Shown here: positions 38,684-46,273 of the stretch, piece after piece
Layout: the number at the start of each line of letters is the position of its first letter
How positions within the stretch are numbered: position 1 is the first letter of the stretch
Source of the DNA: Acinetobacter brisouioides
Lineage (GTDB): Bacteria > Pseudomonadota > Gammaproteobacteria > Pseudomonadales > Moraxellaceae
Reading direction: 5' to 3'
Assembly (NCBI RefSeq): GCF_004331075.1
Contig: NZ_SJNX01000008.1
Coordinates: 62,001 to 126,000 of the forward strand
DNA: 64,000 bases
The notes under the pieces: model-generated
The model's database searches: none
What the model was told of the DNA's origin: nothing
Seen by the model: only the letters and a program-made list of their open reading frames with translations
Position numbers and translations under genes: made by a program

Positions 38684-39577
38684 CTATATAAGATTAATAT
38701 AAAAGTATTCTTTTAAGATCTTTAAAATCAAATCAATCGTTTCATTTTTTTGATTTTTTCGGTAGTTCACATACAAATCAATCATGGGTAAAGACTCAAT
38801 CGTACTTTTGACGACCACTTTGTCGCCAAGTAAGGGAGTGACATACAATGGTACTAGACTCCAGCCAACGCCCATACCCACCAAGTTCACATTCAATAAA
38901 ATATTATTCGAATACTGAACAATATTAGGTGTAATTTTTTCTTGTTTAAAAAAATTCTGAATAATTTTGTATAGCTGCGGTGAAGCAATCTCATCACTGA
39001 CAATAAAATCTTGCTGGTTAAAACTTTTAATACTGATTTGTTTTAACTTGGCGGTCGGTGAATCTTTAGGAACAATTAATGCCAGAGGTTCTTGAAAGAT
39101 GTGAAATGACTCAAACTCCTTTGTTTCATCAGTATACCGTGTAAAAGCAATGTCAATTTCACCTTTTTTCAGCGCTTTAAATTGATCTGCATCGGTTAAA
39201 CTTTGAAAATTAATATTTAAATTTGGAAAGTGTGCACGAATATTCGGCATGATATAGGGAAATACTTTCATCTCTGCGACAGGGACAAAACCTATATTTA
39301 AGTGATCGTGATTTAATTTGGATACTTGGCGAGCATCATGTATGGCTTTTTCAGAGTGCTCCAAGCAAAGTAACGCCTCTTTTAAAAATGCTTTCCCTTC
39401 TTCTGTAAGTTCTACCTTACGGTTAGAGCGTAAGAGAAGCTGTACACCGACTTCTTGTTCTAAGTCCCTGATTTGCTGACTGAGTGAAGGTTGTACTGTA
39501 CACATTTTTTGTGCTGCTTTAGTAAAATTTAATTCTTCAGCAACAGCAACAAAATACCGTAAATGACGTAATTCCAT
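38684..39577 (-). CDS. LysR-family regulator, paralog of the hcaE-linked one
   Basis: LysR-type protein of 297 residues with an N-terminal helix-turn-helix (MELRHLRYFVAVAEELNFTKAA) and an effector domain beginning HLNIGFVPVAEMKVFPYIMPNI. It shares long stretches with the regulator at 30410-31309, including the IGFVPVAEMKVFPY segment and the NILxNxNxxGMGxG loop, so the pair look like a duplication that specialised. It lies between mhpA (converging) and the AAHS permease (divergent), and probably responds to an mhp-branch acid. In E. coli the mhp regulator is IclR-type, so the control differs. Confidence 0.87.
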   Translation of the reverse strand: MELRHLRYFVAVAEELNFTKAAQKMCTVQPSLSQQIRDLEQEVGVQLLLRSNRKVELTEEGKAFLKEALLCLEHSEKAIHDARQVSKLNHDHLNIGFVPVAEMKVFPYIMPNIRAHFPNLNINFQSLTDADQFKALKKGEIDIAFTRYTDETKEFESFHIFQEPLALIVPKDSPTAKLKQISIKSFNQQDFIVSDEIASPQLYKIIQNFFKQEKITPNIVQYSNNILLNVNLVGMGVGWSLVPLYVTPLLGDKVVVKSTIESLPMIDLYVNYRKNQKNETIDLILKILKEYFYINLI

Positions 39578-40066
39578 AACTTAATTGATCTTCCCTAGAT
39601 GCCTTAATCATACCTATCAAAAATTCATACTTGCAAAAAAACTTACATTTTTATACCCAGTCTGAATCAACATTGTTTATCCCCTTTTTTGTTATAGAAA
39701 GAAACAAAAAAGAAGTCTAATAAAACCATCCCATAATGAGATTATATTTTTACGATGACAAAGGTATGAATCAAAAAAAAACGTCATATTATATGATTAT
39801 TTTGGACTTATTGGTTTGCAATGATCTATTTTTACTATCGCTTAATCAAAAATAACTATTTATAAATAAATAATTGAAATATATATAAATTCACAACATT
39901 TGTATTAAAAATATTTTATTTATAAACCTAAAACAAGCCTGCTTTATTATTTAATCGTGATTATACCCGACTATTGTCTTGATATTTATTCGTGATGATT
40001 AAACAGAGAATAAGAAGCCGAATCGTGGGTTTAAAACGATTTGTATATTATTGATGGAGATCAATC
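39578..40066. promoter_or_regulatory. Divergent LysR/permease control region
   Basis: 489 AT-rich bases with promoters for both flanking genes, repeat copy E and one CGACTA at 39968-39973, a hexamer also clustered upstream of mhpA. No gene is supported. Confidence 0.5.
39684..39722 (+). repeat. Intergenic repeat element, copy E
   Basis: Perfect 10-bp hairpin CTTTTTTGTT/AACAAAAAAG with a 9-base loop, running directly into the tail AAAAAAGAAGTCTAATA. Confidence 0.55.
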
Positions 40067-41284
40067 ATGGCACAAATACAAACAGGGAAAGTACAGAAAA
40101 TTTTAACGATTTTTTTGTGTTTTTTGGTCGCATTCTTTGAAGGTTATGATCTTCAAGCTCCAGGTATTGCGGCTAAAGGAATTGCCACAACTTTTGGTTT
40201 AGGCAAAGTCGAAATGGGATACGTATTTAGTTTAGGCGTATCTGGAATGTTATTTGGCGCATTCTTTGGCGGACGGCTTGCTGATTATTTAGGACAAAAG
40301 AAAGTCCTGATGCTTTCTATCGCAGTTTTTGGCATTTTTATGGTTGTAACCGCATTAGCGCCAAACATTGAAGTTTTATATATAGCACGATTCTTTACAG
40401 GCTTAGGCTTAGGGGCTGCAATGCCTGCCATGATTTCAGGTGTAGGTGATGAAGCCACTGAAAAAAATCGGGGCAAGTTAAATAGCCTGATGTATTGTGG
40501 TTTGCCCGTAGGTGCAAGTTTTGTCGCAGTTCTGGCGATATTTTTACCAGAGGTTAAATGGCAAACATTGTTTTTGATTGGTGGGATAAGCCCCTTATTT
40601 TTGATTCCTTTCATGTCTTTTGTTCTTAAAGACAAGCCTAAATTCGTCGCAGACGCGCAGACTTTTACGGTTATGCCAAGCACACTGAAAGTTTTGTTTA
40701 AAAACAAGCAATATAGAAATACCATTCCACTTTGGATCAGTTTTTTCTTTACCCTAATGATCAATTACATTTTAATTAGTTGGTTACCTAACTTATTGAT
40801 GGAACAAGGTTTAGAAAAACAACAGGCCTTTATGGTCATGCTCGTCTTCCAAATCGGTGCAATTGTGGGCACTTTAGCTTTTGGTTTTTTACTGGATCGC
40901 CTAAAACTTTGGCAATTAACCACCATTATCTATAGCGGTTTGTTTATTGCATTGAGTCTACTGTTCACGACAACGTCTATTCCAGTGTTAATCGTTGCAG
41001 GCATTATGGGCGGAATTTTCTCTACAGGTGGTCAATCCATTCTTTACGGTATTTCCCCTATTTTCTATTCAGGTATGGGGAAAGTCACTGGAGTCGGAAG
41101 TGCAATTTCTCTAGGTCGCTTGGGTGCCATGACAGGCCCACTATTAACAGGGAAAATTTTGGCATTAGGTTTAGGAACAACAGGTATTTTGATGGCGAGC
41201 TTGCCTACGGTAGTCATTTCGGCTGTTGCTGTAGCATCACTCTCAAACTTTAAATCTGCCCAAAACCAAAAGAAGCCAAGTTGA
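40067..41284 (+). CDS. MFS aromatic acid:H+ symporter (AAHS type)
   Basis: Major facilitator permease of 405 residues with about 12 membrane segments. The first helix carries FFEGYDLQAPGIAAKGI, the acidic membrane motif of aromatic acid/H+ symporters (PcaK and MhpT relatives), followed by the family loop GGRLADYLGQKKVL. GATGGAGATCA precedes the start. It is placed at the edge of the hca/mhp island, so it probably imports phenylpropionate, its hydroxy form or cinnamate. It is MhpT-like in role, but I do not assign the symbol because substrate cannot be read from sequence. Confidence 0.88.
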   Translation: MAQIQTGKVQKILTIFLCFLVAFFEGYDLQAPGIAAKGIATTFGLGKVEMGYVFSLGVSGMLFGAFFGGRLADYLGQKKVLMLSIAVFGIFMVVTALAPNIEVLYIARFFTGLGLGAAMPAMISGVGDEATEKNRGKLNSLMYCGLPVGASFVAVLAIFLPEVKWQTLFLIGGISPLFLIPFMSFVLKDKPKFVADAQTFTVMPSTLKVLFKNKQYRNTIPLWISFFFTLMINYILISWLPNLLMEQGLEKQQAFMVMLVFQIGAIVGTLAFGFLLDRLKLWQLTTIIYSGLFIALSLLFTTTSIPVLIVAGIMGGIFSTGGQSILYGISPIFYSGMGKVTGVGSAISLGRLGAMTGPLLTGKILALGLGTTGILMASLPTVVISAVAVASLSNFKSAQNQKKPS

Positions 41285-41355
41285 TTGTAATTTTAATTTC
41301 CTTAGCAATATGAATTGTTCTATCTAGATAAATGTTGAATAGTTTCGGCATAAAA

Positions 41356-41386
41356 ATAGCGAGTCTGATCTATACAGACTCGCTAT
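41356..41386 (-). terminator. Terminator of the alcohol dehydrogenase gene
   Basis: Perfect 12-base arms ATAGCGAGTCTG and CAGACTCGCTAT around seven bases. The T-run lies on the minus-strand side, about 60 bases after the dehydrogenase stop. Confidence 0.8.
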
Positions 41387-41447
41387 GCTTTCGATACTGC
41401 TCAATGGCAAAATAAACATTGGGCAGCATCATTTAAAAAAACTGATC

Positions 41448-42509
41448 TTAAAGCGAATTGGTTTGCTGAAAGGATTGCATATCAATCACGAAACGGTATT
41501 TTACGTCGCTTTTTAACATACGCTCAAACGCATCATTAATGGTTTGCATTTCGATCATTTCCACATCTGCTGTGATGTTATGCTCGCCACAGAAGTCCAA
41601 AAGCTCTTGTGTTTCCTGGATTCCACCAATCACTGAACCTGCCACAGAACGGCGTCCCATGATCATTGGTACGGTATGTGGTTTGATCTCACCCAAATAA
41701 CCAACCAAAACCAGTGTTCCATTCAATGCGAGTGTTGGGATATACGGGTTCAGATCATGCTCATACGGCACAGTGTCAATAATCAGGTCAAACTGATTGG
41801 CTGCGGCTCGCATTTGTTCAGCATCGGTTGATAGAACTACGTGATCTGCGCCTAATTGTTTGGCATCTTGCTCTTTACTGACGGAACGGGTAAATAAAGT
41901 CACTTCCGCTCCGAGTGCATGAGCCAACTTAATCGCCATATGCCCTAAACCACCTAACCCAACAACCGCAACTTTACTGCCCTGACCGACATTCCAGTGA
42001 CGTAGTGGCGACCATGTGGTAATCCCTGCACACAACAACGGCGCAACCGCTTTGCTGTCGAGATTTTCAGGAACTTTCAGCACAAAATCTTCTGAGCAGA
42101 TAATGGTTTGTGAATAACCTCCATAAGTTGGGCGATGATCATGCAAGTCTTCGCTTGCATAAGTTTGGACATGTCCATTTTCGCAGTACTGTTCCAAACC
42201 TGCATCGCATGCTGAACAGTGGCGACAAGAATCCACCAAGCAACCAATCCCGACCAAATCACCGACTTTGAATTTATGCGCTTTCGCACCTGTTGCTGTC
42301 ACACGCCCAACAATTTCATGTCCAGGAACAATCGGATAACGGCTAAAACCCCAGTCATTACGTGCCTGATGTAAGTCAGAATGGCACACGCCACAATACT
42401 CGATCTGAATGGTGACATCATCTTCACGTGGATCACGGCGTTCAAAGGTAAACGGGGCTAAAGGGCTAGTTGCAGACTGAGCTGCATAACCCAAGACTTT
42501 AATGCTCAT
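41448..42509 (-). CDS. Zinc-dependent NAD(P)H alcohol dehydrogenase
   Basis: Medium-chain dehydrogenase of 353 residues, of the cinnamyl-alcohol/YahK type that reduces many aldehydes. The catalytic zinc ligands are in CGVCHSDLHQ and PGHEIVGRV, the structural zinc site in CLVDSCRHCSACDAGLEQYC, and the nucleotide fold in VAVVGLGGLGHMAIKLA. Its start overlaps the cupin gene by 11 bases, so the two are one operon. A divergent AraC regulator lies upstream, an arrangement seen for aldehyde-detoxifying reductases. It could handle aromatic aldehydes from the adjacent island, but that is speculation. Confidence 0.9.
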   Translation of the reverse strand: MSIKVLGYAAQSATSPLAPFTFERRDPREDDVTIQIEYCGVCHSDLHQARNDWGFSRYPIVPGHEIVGRVTATGAKAHKFKVGDLVGIGCLVDSCRHCSACDAGLEQYCENGHVQTYASEDLHDHRPTYGGYSQTIICSEDFVLKVPENLDSKAVAPLLCAGITTWSPLRHWNVGQGSKVAVVGLGGLGHMAIKLAHALGAEVTLFTRSVSKEQDAKQLGADHVVLSTDAEQMRAAANQFDLIIDTVPYEHDLNPYIPTLALNGTLVLVGYLGEIKPHTVPMIMGRRSVAGSVIGGIQETQELLDFCGEHNITADVEMIEMQTINDAFERMLKSDVKYRFVIDMQSFQQTNSL

Positions 42510-42915
42510 TGTGTTCTCCAGAAGCTAAATATTGTTCATCTACCACGTGTTCTAACCAAGTCACGACCTGACCCTGTTGTGCTTCCTGCAATGCAATATG
42601 GGTCATAAACTGCTGTTCCGATGCACCGTGCCAGTGTTTTTCATTGGGTGCAATCACCACAATATCGCCAGGTTGAATCATCTGGCGTGGTTCGCCCCAT
42701 TTCTGCACATAACCCAAACCTGCGGTGACCAGTAGAATCTGACCCAGTGGATGAGTATGCCAAGCGGTACGGGCTTTGGGCTGAAAGGTTACACGTCCAC
42801 CACTGACATAAGCAGGTGCTTGCTGTGCAAATAAGCTATCAATATGGACTATGCCACTAAACCAGTCTGGCGAACCTTGCTGAGACTGATGCTGGGCATT
42901 TTTAAGCACTTGCAT
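42499..42915 (-). CDS. Cupin protein, hydroxynitrile lyase-like
   Basis: Small single-domain cupin of 138 residues. I chose the ATG giving MQVLKNAQHQSQQG because GAGGTG lies seven bases upstream. Motif 1 is RTAWHTHPLGQILLVTAG and motif 2 PGDIVVIAPNEKHWHGA, with the three histidines and the glutamine that bind metal. The pattern FSGIVHIDSLF and the HWHGA ending resemble bacterial manganese cupin hydroxynitrile lyases and their many uncharacterised relatives. It is co-transcribed with the dehydrogenase. Activity is not certain. Confidence 0.82.
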   Translation of the reverse strand: MQVLKNAQHQSQQGSPDWFSGIVHIDSLFAQQAPAYVSGGRVTFQPKARTAWHTHPLGQILLVTAGLGYVQKWGEPRQMIQPGDIVVIAPNEKHWHGASEQQFMTHIALQEAQQGQVVTWLEHVVDEQYLASGEHNEH

Positions 42916-43105
42916 GGACTTCACCTCTTTTTCAAAGCGGTCTGTCATTAGAACCGTAAAATCAGTATAGAAATTTCACAGCAAAACAGTTGTTCCATTC
43001 CTCTTACAAATTTGCCTATTTCTCCAAAAAAATGTTGCTTACTCTAGGTTTCTTGACAAATTGCGACTATGTTTGGGGAAGTTACAAATGTGAAAAGGTC
43101 AGGCA

Positions 43106-44020
43106 GTGTCAAACTTGGAAATGGGCTTAAATGAAATTTTGGGGCGTAGCATCGCGCAGTGGACTCAAGGTCAGCATCATGTGCAAACGCCAATCACAGG
43201 TTTGAGCTTAAGCCGCTGGGAGCAGCCGAATGAACCAACCAGTTATGTGATGGATGCTAGTTTGTGTCTGATTGCACAAGGTCAAAAGCAAGTCATGCTG
43301 AGTCAGGAAATTTACACGTATGACGCCAGTCATTTTCTGTTTACGGCAGTCGATTTTCCTGTGATTGCACAAATTACCGAAGCATCTCCAGAACGTCCAT
43401 ACCTCAGTGTGTTACTGAAACTTGATCCGCATTTACTGGCGCAAATCATGCTCGAAGCACAGATTTCTTTTCAGCCCTCTAGACGTGAGCGAAAAGGTGT
43501 TGCGGTGGGTACACTCACACCAGATATGCTCAGTGCTTTTATTCGACTCATCAATCTGTTAAATACCCCTCAGGATATTGCTGTATTAGCCCCTTTAATT
43601 ATTAAAGAGATCTTTTACCGACTACTGATCAGCCCACAGGGTGAACGTCTCAAGCAAATTGTCACGATGGGAACTACAGGACATCGGATTATTCGCGCGA
43701 TTGATTGGATTAAACACCAGTTTACCCAGCCCTTGCGTGTGGAAGAGCTTGCCAAGAGTATGGGCATGAGCGTATCAAGTTTTCACCAGCATTTTCGGGA
43801 CATTACCAGTATGAGCCCGCTTCAATATCAAAAAAGCCTGCGCTTAACCGAAGCACGGCGTCTACTCATGACCGAAAATCGTGATATTTCTTCTGCCAGC
43901 TTGCAGGTCGGCTATGAAAGTTTGTCGCAATTTTCCCGTGAATATAAACGTTTCTTTGGCGCACCGCCGTCGGAAGATATTAAACATTTATCACTGAGTA
44001 CGTTTTCGTCCCAACAGTAA
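43106..44020 (+). CDS. AraC-family regulator
   Basis: Transcription factor of 304 residues with an AraC_N-type cupin-like sensor (SLCLIAQGQKQVMLSQEIYTYDA) and a C-terminal double helix-turn-helix (LRVEELAKSMGMSVSSFHQHF; DISSASLQVGYESLSQFSREYKRFFG). The GTG start has AAGG seven bases upstream; an ATG five codons later lacks a good site. Divergent from the cupin-dehydrogenase pair, which it probably controls, like YqhC-type regulators of aldehyde reductases. Confidence 0.88.
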   Translation: MSNLEMGLNEILGRSIAQWTQGQHHVQTPITGLSLSRWEQPNEPTSYVMDASLCLIAQGQKQVMLSQEIYTYDASHFLFTAVDFPVIAQITEASPERPYLSVLLKLDPHLLAQIMLEAQISFQPSRRERKGVAVGTLTPDMLSAFIRLINLLNTPQDIAVLAPLIIKEIFYRLLISPQGERLKQIVTMGTTGHRIIRAIDWIKHQFTQPLRVEELAKSMGMSVSSFHQHFRDITSMSPLQYQKSLRLTEARRLLMTENRDISSASLQVGYESLSQFSREYKRFFGAPPSEDIKHLSLSTFSSQQ

Positions 44021-44048
44021 AGCCAAGAAGATGGGATATTCATCATAC

Positions 44049-44470
44049 AGCTAGAAAAGACATGATCGCCGTTCGGGTAAGCGAAGATCTGGAAATGGCC
44101 TTGGTTACTTCACCTGAGTATCCTGGCACAGCATGGCAGCCCAACATAGCTCAATACTTTATATCAGCATCGTAGTATTGGTATGCTCTTACCCACCTAT
44201 GACAAAATTATGGACTGGGAGTTTTTAGATTCATCAGGCAACACCATAAGCTTGCAGCCAAAATTTTTCATGATTGTGAGCCATGCAAGGCTAAAAGTGA
44301 AAGCAGCAATTGATCGTTTAGGAATGACTTGGTTACCTAAAAGCATAGTCACACAAGAGCTGGCAACAAGACAATTGAGAGAAATCTTCAGTGAAAGTAA
44401 TATACGTTATAGCGGATACTCTATGTATTATTACTGCTTTTTCATCTATTTATTGAAGCTATGCGCTTAG
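44049..44470 (+). pseudogene. Decayed LysR-family regulator, C-terminal fragment
   Basis: Only the effector-domain half of a LysR regulator remains, in two frames. QLEK (from 44049) continues one base out of frame as DMIAVRVSEDLEMALVTSPEY (from 44059). After a second shift it reads QHRSIGMLLPTYDKIMDWEFLD and KAAIDRLGMTWLPKSIVTQELA to the stop. These pieces match, in order, the AVRxSxDLxMAxVxSPxY and IGLGxxxLPxxxV regions of LysR substrate domains. The helix-turn-helix is missing. The open 95-codon stretch from 44183 is the intact tail of this remnant, not a gene of its own. Confidence 0.75.
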
Positions 44471-44483
44471 ATTAATATTTCTT

Positions 44484-44996
44484 ATGATCAAAAAATTATT
44501 TCAAAACAGAATTTTATTGTGCTGTCTAGATTATTTTAAAATTTGGTCGCTGCATGTCCGACCGCTCACAGACAATGAAATTGCCCTTGCATCTACAGTC
44601 TTTGGCAATCTGATCGATTATCAGCAAGTTCGTATCTGGAATACGCCGTTTTTACCGTGGCAGCCCATTGGCATGTTCATGGCGCCTATCGGTGCAATCT
44701 TTGTGAACCCTGAAAATTATTCATTGGACTATGCACAAGAGTCACAGGTTTATCAGGCTGTTTTCATTCATGAACTCACTCATGTATTACAATTCCAACA
44801 AGGCAGCTCAGTATTGATGAAAGGTGCAATTTTACAAACGGCCTATTATCTAAGCTTGAAACACTATAACCCATATGCTTACACACTAAAAAAGCATAAA
44901 GCATTTACAGATTATAATATCGAACAACAAGGCGATATTGCCCGTGATATCTTCTTGGGTAAAATTCCTAATATTCTGCTCAACCCGAAAAAATAG
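44484..44996 (+). CDS. Orphan HELTH zincin-like protein
   Basis: A 170-residue protein with the zinc-metallopeptidase motif HELTH at 96-100 (QAVFIHELTHVLQFQQG), the aromatic-rich RPLTDNEIALASTVFGNLIDYQQVRIWN segment before it, and no clear signal peptide. The same layout occurs in proteins annotated elsewhere as Vgr-related; I recall that link but cannot verify it. A third metal ligand is not obvious; the later YNIEQQGDIARDIF glutamate could serve. There is no secretion-system gene nearby. Peptidase activity is inferred from the motif only. Confidence 0.7.
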   Translation: MIKKLFQNRILLCCLDYFKIWSLHVRPLTDNEIALASTVFGNLIDYQQVRIWNTPFLPWQPIGMFMAPIGAIFVNPENYSLDYAQESQVYQAVFIHELTHVLQFQQGSSVLMKGAILQTAYYLSLKHYNPYAYTLKKHKAFTDYNIEQQGDIARDIFLGKIPNILLNPKK

Positions 44997-45211
44997 CGAC
45001 TGACTGGCATATTGTGTAACTCAATGCGCAGGGCGAGCCGATGGCATTTTTGGAGATAAGATCGTATCTGCCTTCAAGTACATCATTTATTCTGAACTAT
45101 GCTTTTGGCCTGATTGAATCTTTATTTTTGAAACCTGTTTAGGAGAATGGTCGTGGTATATCAACTGACATGTCCATCCCACACTCCTATCAACTTCTCA
45201 CAATTTAGAAT

Positions 45212-45442
45212 TTAAACAAGCTCAAGTTGTCGACCATCTTGAGTCACTTTAATTTTGATATTTTTATACTTACGTTTATTTGGATTCATTGCTGATCCAA
45301 CAACCTCTTGCATGAACTGACGATCATTCATCAACTCTGCATAAACTTTATAGCCAATTAGGATTTTCTCAGGTTTTTTATTTTTAACTGCGAATTCCTC
45401 GATTAGATTATTTAAATTTTGGAGGTCCGATTGATTATCCAT
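45212..45442 (-). CDS. Small hypothetical protein
   Basis: A 76-residue protein from the ATG giving MDNQSDLQNLNNLIEEFA; the open frame extends 22 codons further upstream without a better start. The sequence is charged and well formed (KKPEKILIGYKVYAELMNDRQFMQEVV, IKIKVTQDGRQLELV), with no membrane segments. I do not recognise a family. It stands alone between the zincin gene and uspA. Confidence 0.6.
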   Translation of the reverse strand: MDNQSDLQNLNNLIEEFAVKNKKPEKILIGYKVYAELMNDRQFMQEVVGSAMNPNKRKYKNIKIKVTQDGRQLELV

Positions 45443-45760
45443 GATAGCCCACTCTAAAAAATGATGCATATTATAGGCATACGTTTGTGAAAGAACGATG
45501 AAATGCAAGTTTATTTCATCGATACAGCCAGAGATTAGTATAGATTTTATTCATCAAAATAAAATATTCCCTCTTTTTTCAAGCTTATAAAATGTGTTAG
45601 CCTTAAGCTACGTGCTCTTAGATTAAAAAATTCTAGTTTGTACAATACTTAATAGATGAAATACTACTAGAAATTCTTATAGATGAGACACTTACATTTA
45701 AAAACGATCAAAATCTAACAAAAGTATTCAGTGTCTAAGGACAGCTTAGGAGTAATTTAC

Positions 45761-46204
45761 ATGGCTTATAAACATATTTTAGTTCCAGTTGATGGTTCAG
45801 AAACCTCATTAGCAGCAGTCAAACAGGCCGCATGTATTGCAAAAGCATTTAGCAGCAAAGTAACCGCTGTCTGTGTTTTGGCTGTTGATCCTTTTGTTGC
45901 CGTTGAGTTTGTAAACACTGATCAATTTATTAATGATTATGTGGCTAAAGCCAAAGAAGAAATTCAGGAAATTCTTGAACAGGCAAAATCTTTGTTTGCT
46001 CAAGAAGGCGTAACTGCTGAAACTCAAATTCTTGAAGGTCAAACCATACATAAAGTGATTGTTGAAGCAACCAAAGACCTTGGTGCTGATCTGATTGTCA
46101 TTGGTTCACATGGTCGTAAAGGGATCAAAAAACTGTTCTTGGGTAGTGTTACTCAAGCCATCCTTTCTGAAGGCACTGTTCCTGTGCTTGTTGTACACAA
46201 ATAA
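45761..46204 (+). CDS. Universal stress protein, UspA family
   Basis: Single Usp domain of 147 residues. The start giving MAYKHILVPVDGSETS has TAGGAG eight bases upstream. The nucleotide-binding motif GSHGRKGIKKLFLGSV (G-x2-G-x9-G-S) is intact, so it is of the ATP-binding type. It stands alone and is followed by a strong terminator. Such proteins accumulate under growth arrest or stress; the specific role is unknown. Confidence 0.93.
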   Translation: MAYKHILVPVDGSETSLAAVKQAACIAKAFSSKVTAVCVLAVDPFVAVEFVNTDQFINDYVAKAKEEIQEILEQAKSLFAQEGVTAETQILEGQTIHKVIVEATKDLGADLIVIGSHGRKGIKKLFLGSVTQAILSEGTVPVLVVHK

Positions 46205-46214
46205 TCCCGATTAG

Positions 46215-46252
46215 AAAAAAATAACCCACAAATATTTGTGGGTTATTTTTTT
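46215..46252. terminator. Bidirectional terminator between uspA and the SGNH gene
   Basis: A 38-base near-continuous palindrome: arms of 19 bases containing AACCCACAAAT and ATTTGTGGGTT with A-run and T-run ends. Confidence 0.92.
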
Positions 46253-46273
46253 AAGTTTGCTGTAATTTTTATC

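Noticed and set aside
23806-41284. The catabolic island as a transposon or integrative element
   Set aside because: No transposase, integrase, tRNA attachment site or long flanking direct repeat is seen, and the base composition looks like the rest of the window.
44183-44470. Separate 95-residue gene
   Set aside because: It is the in-frame tail of a decayed LysR regulator whose earlier fragments lie in another frame just upstream.
45003-45210. Remnant coding sequence between the zincin gene and the small hypothetical gene
   Set aside because: A frame reading PMAFLEIRSYLPSSTSF is open for about 35 codons but matches nothing I recognise, so it is not listed as a pseudogene.
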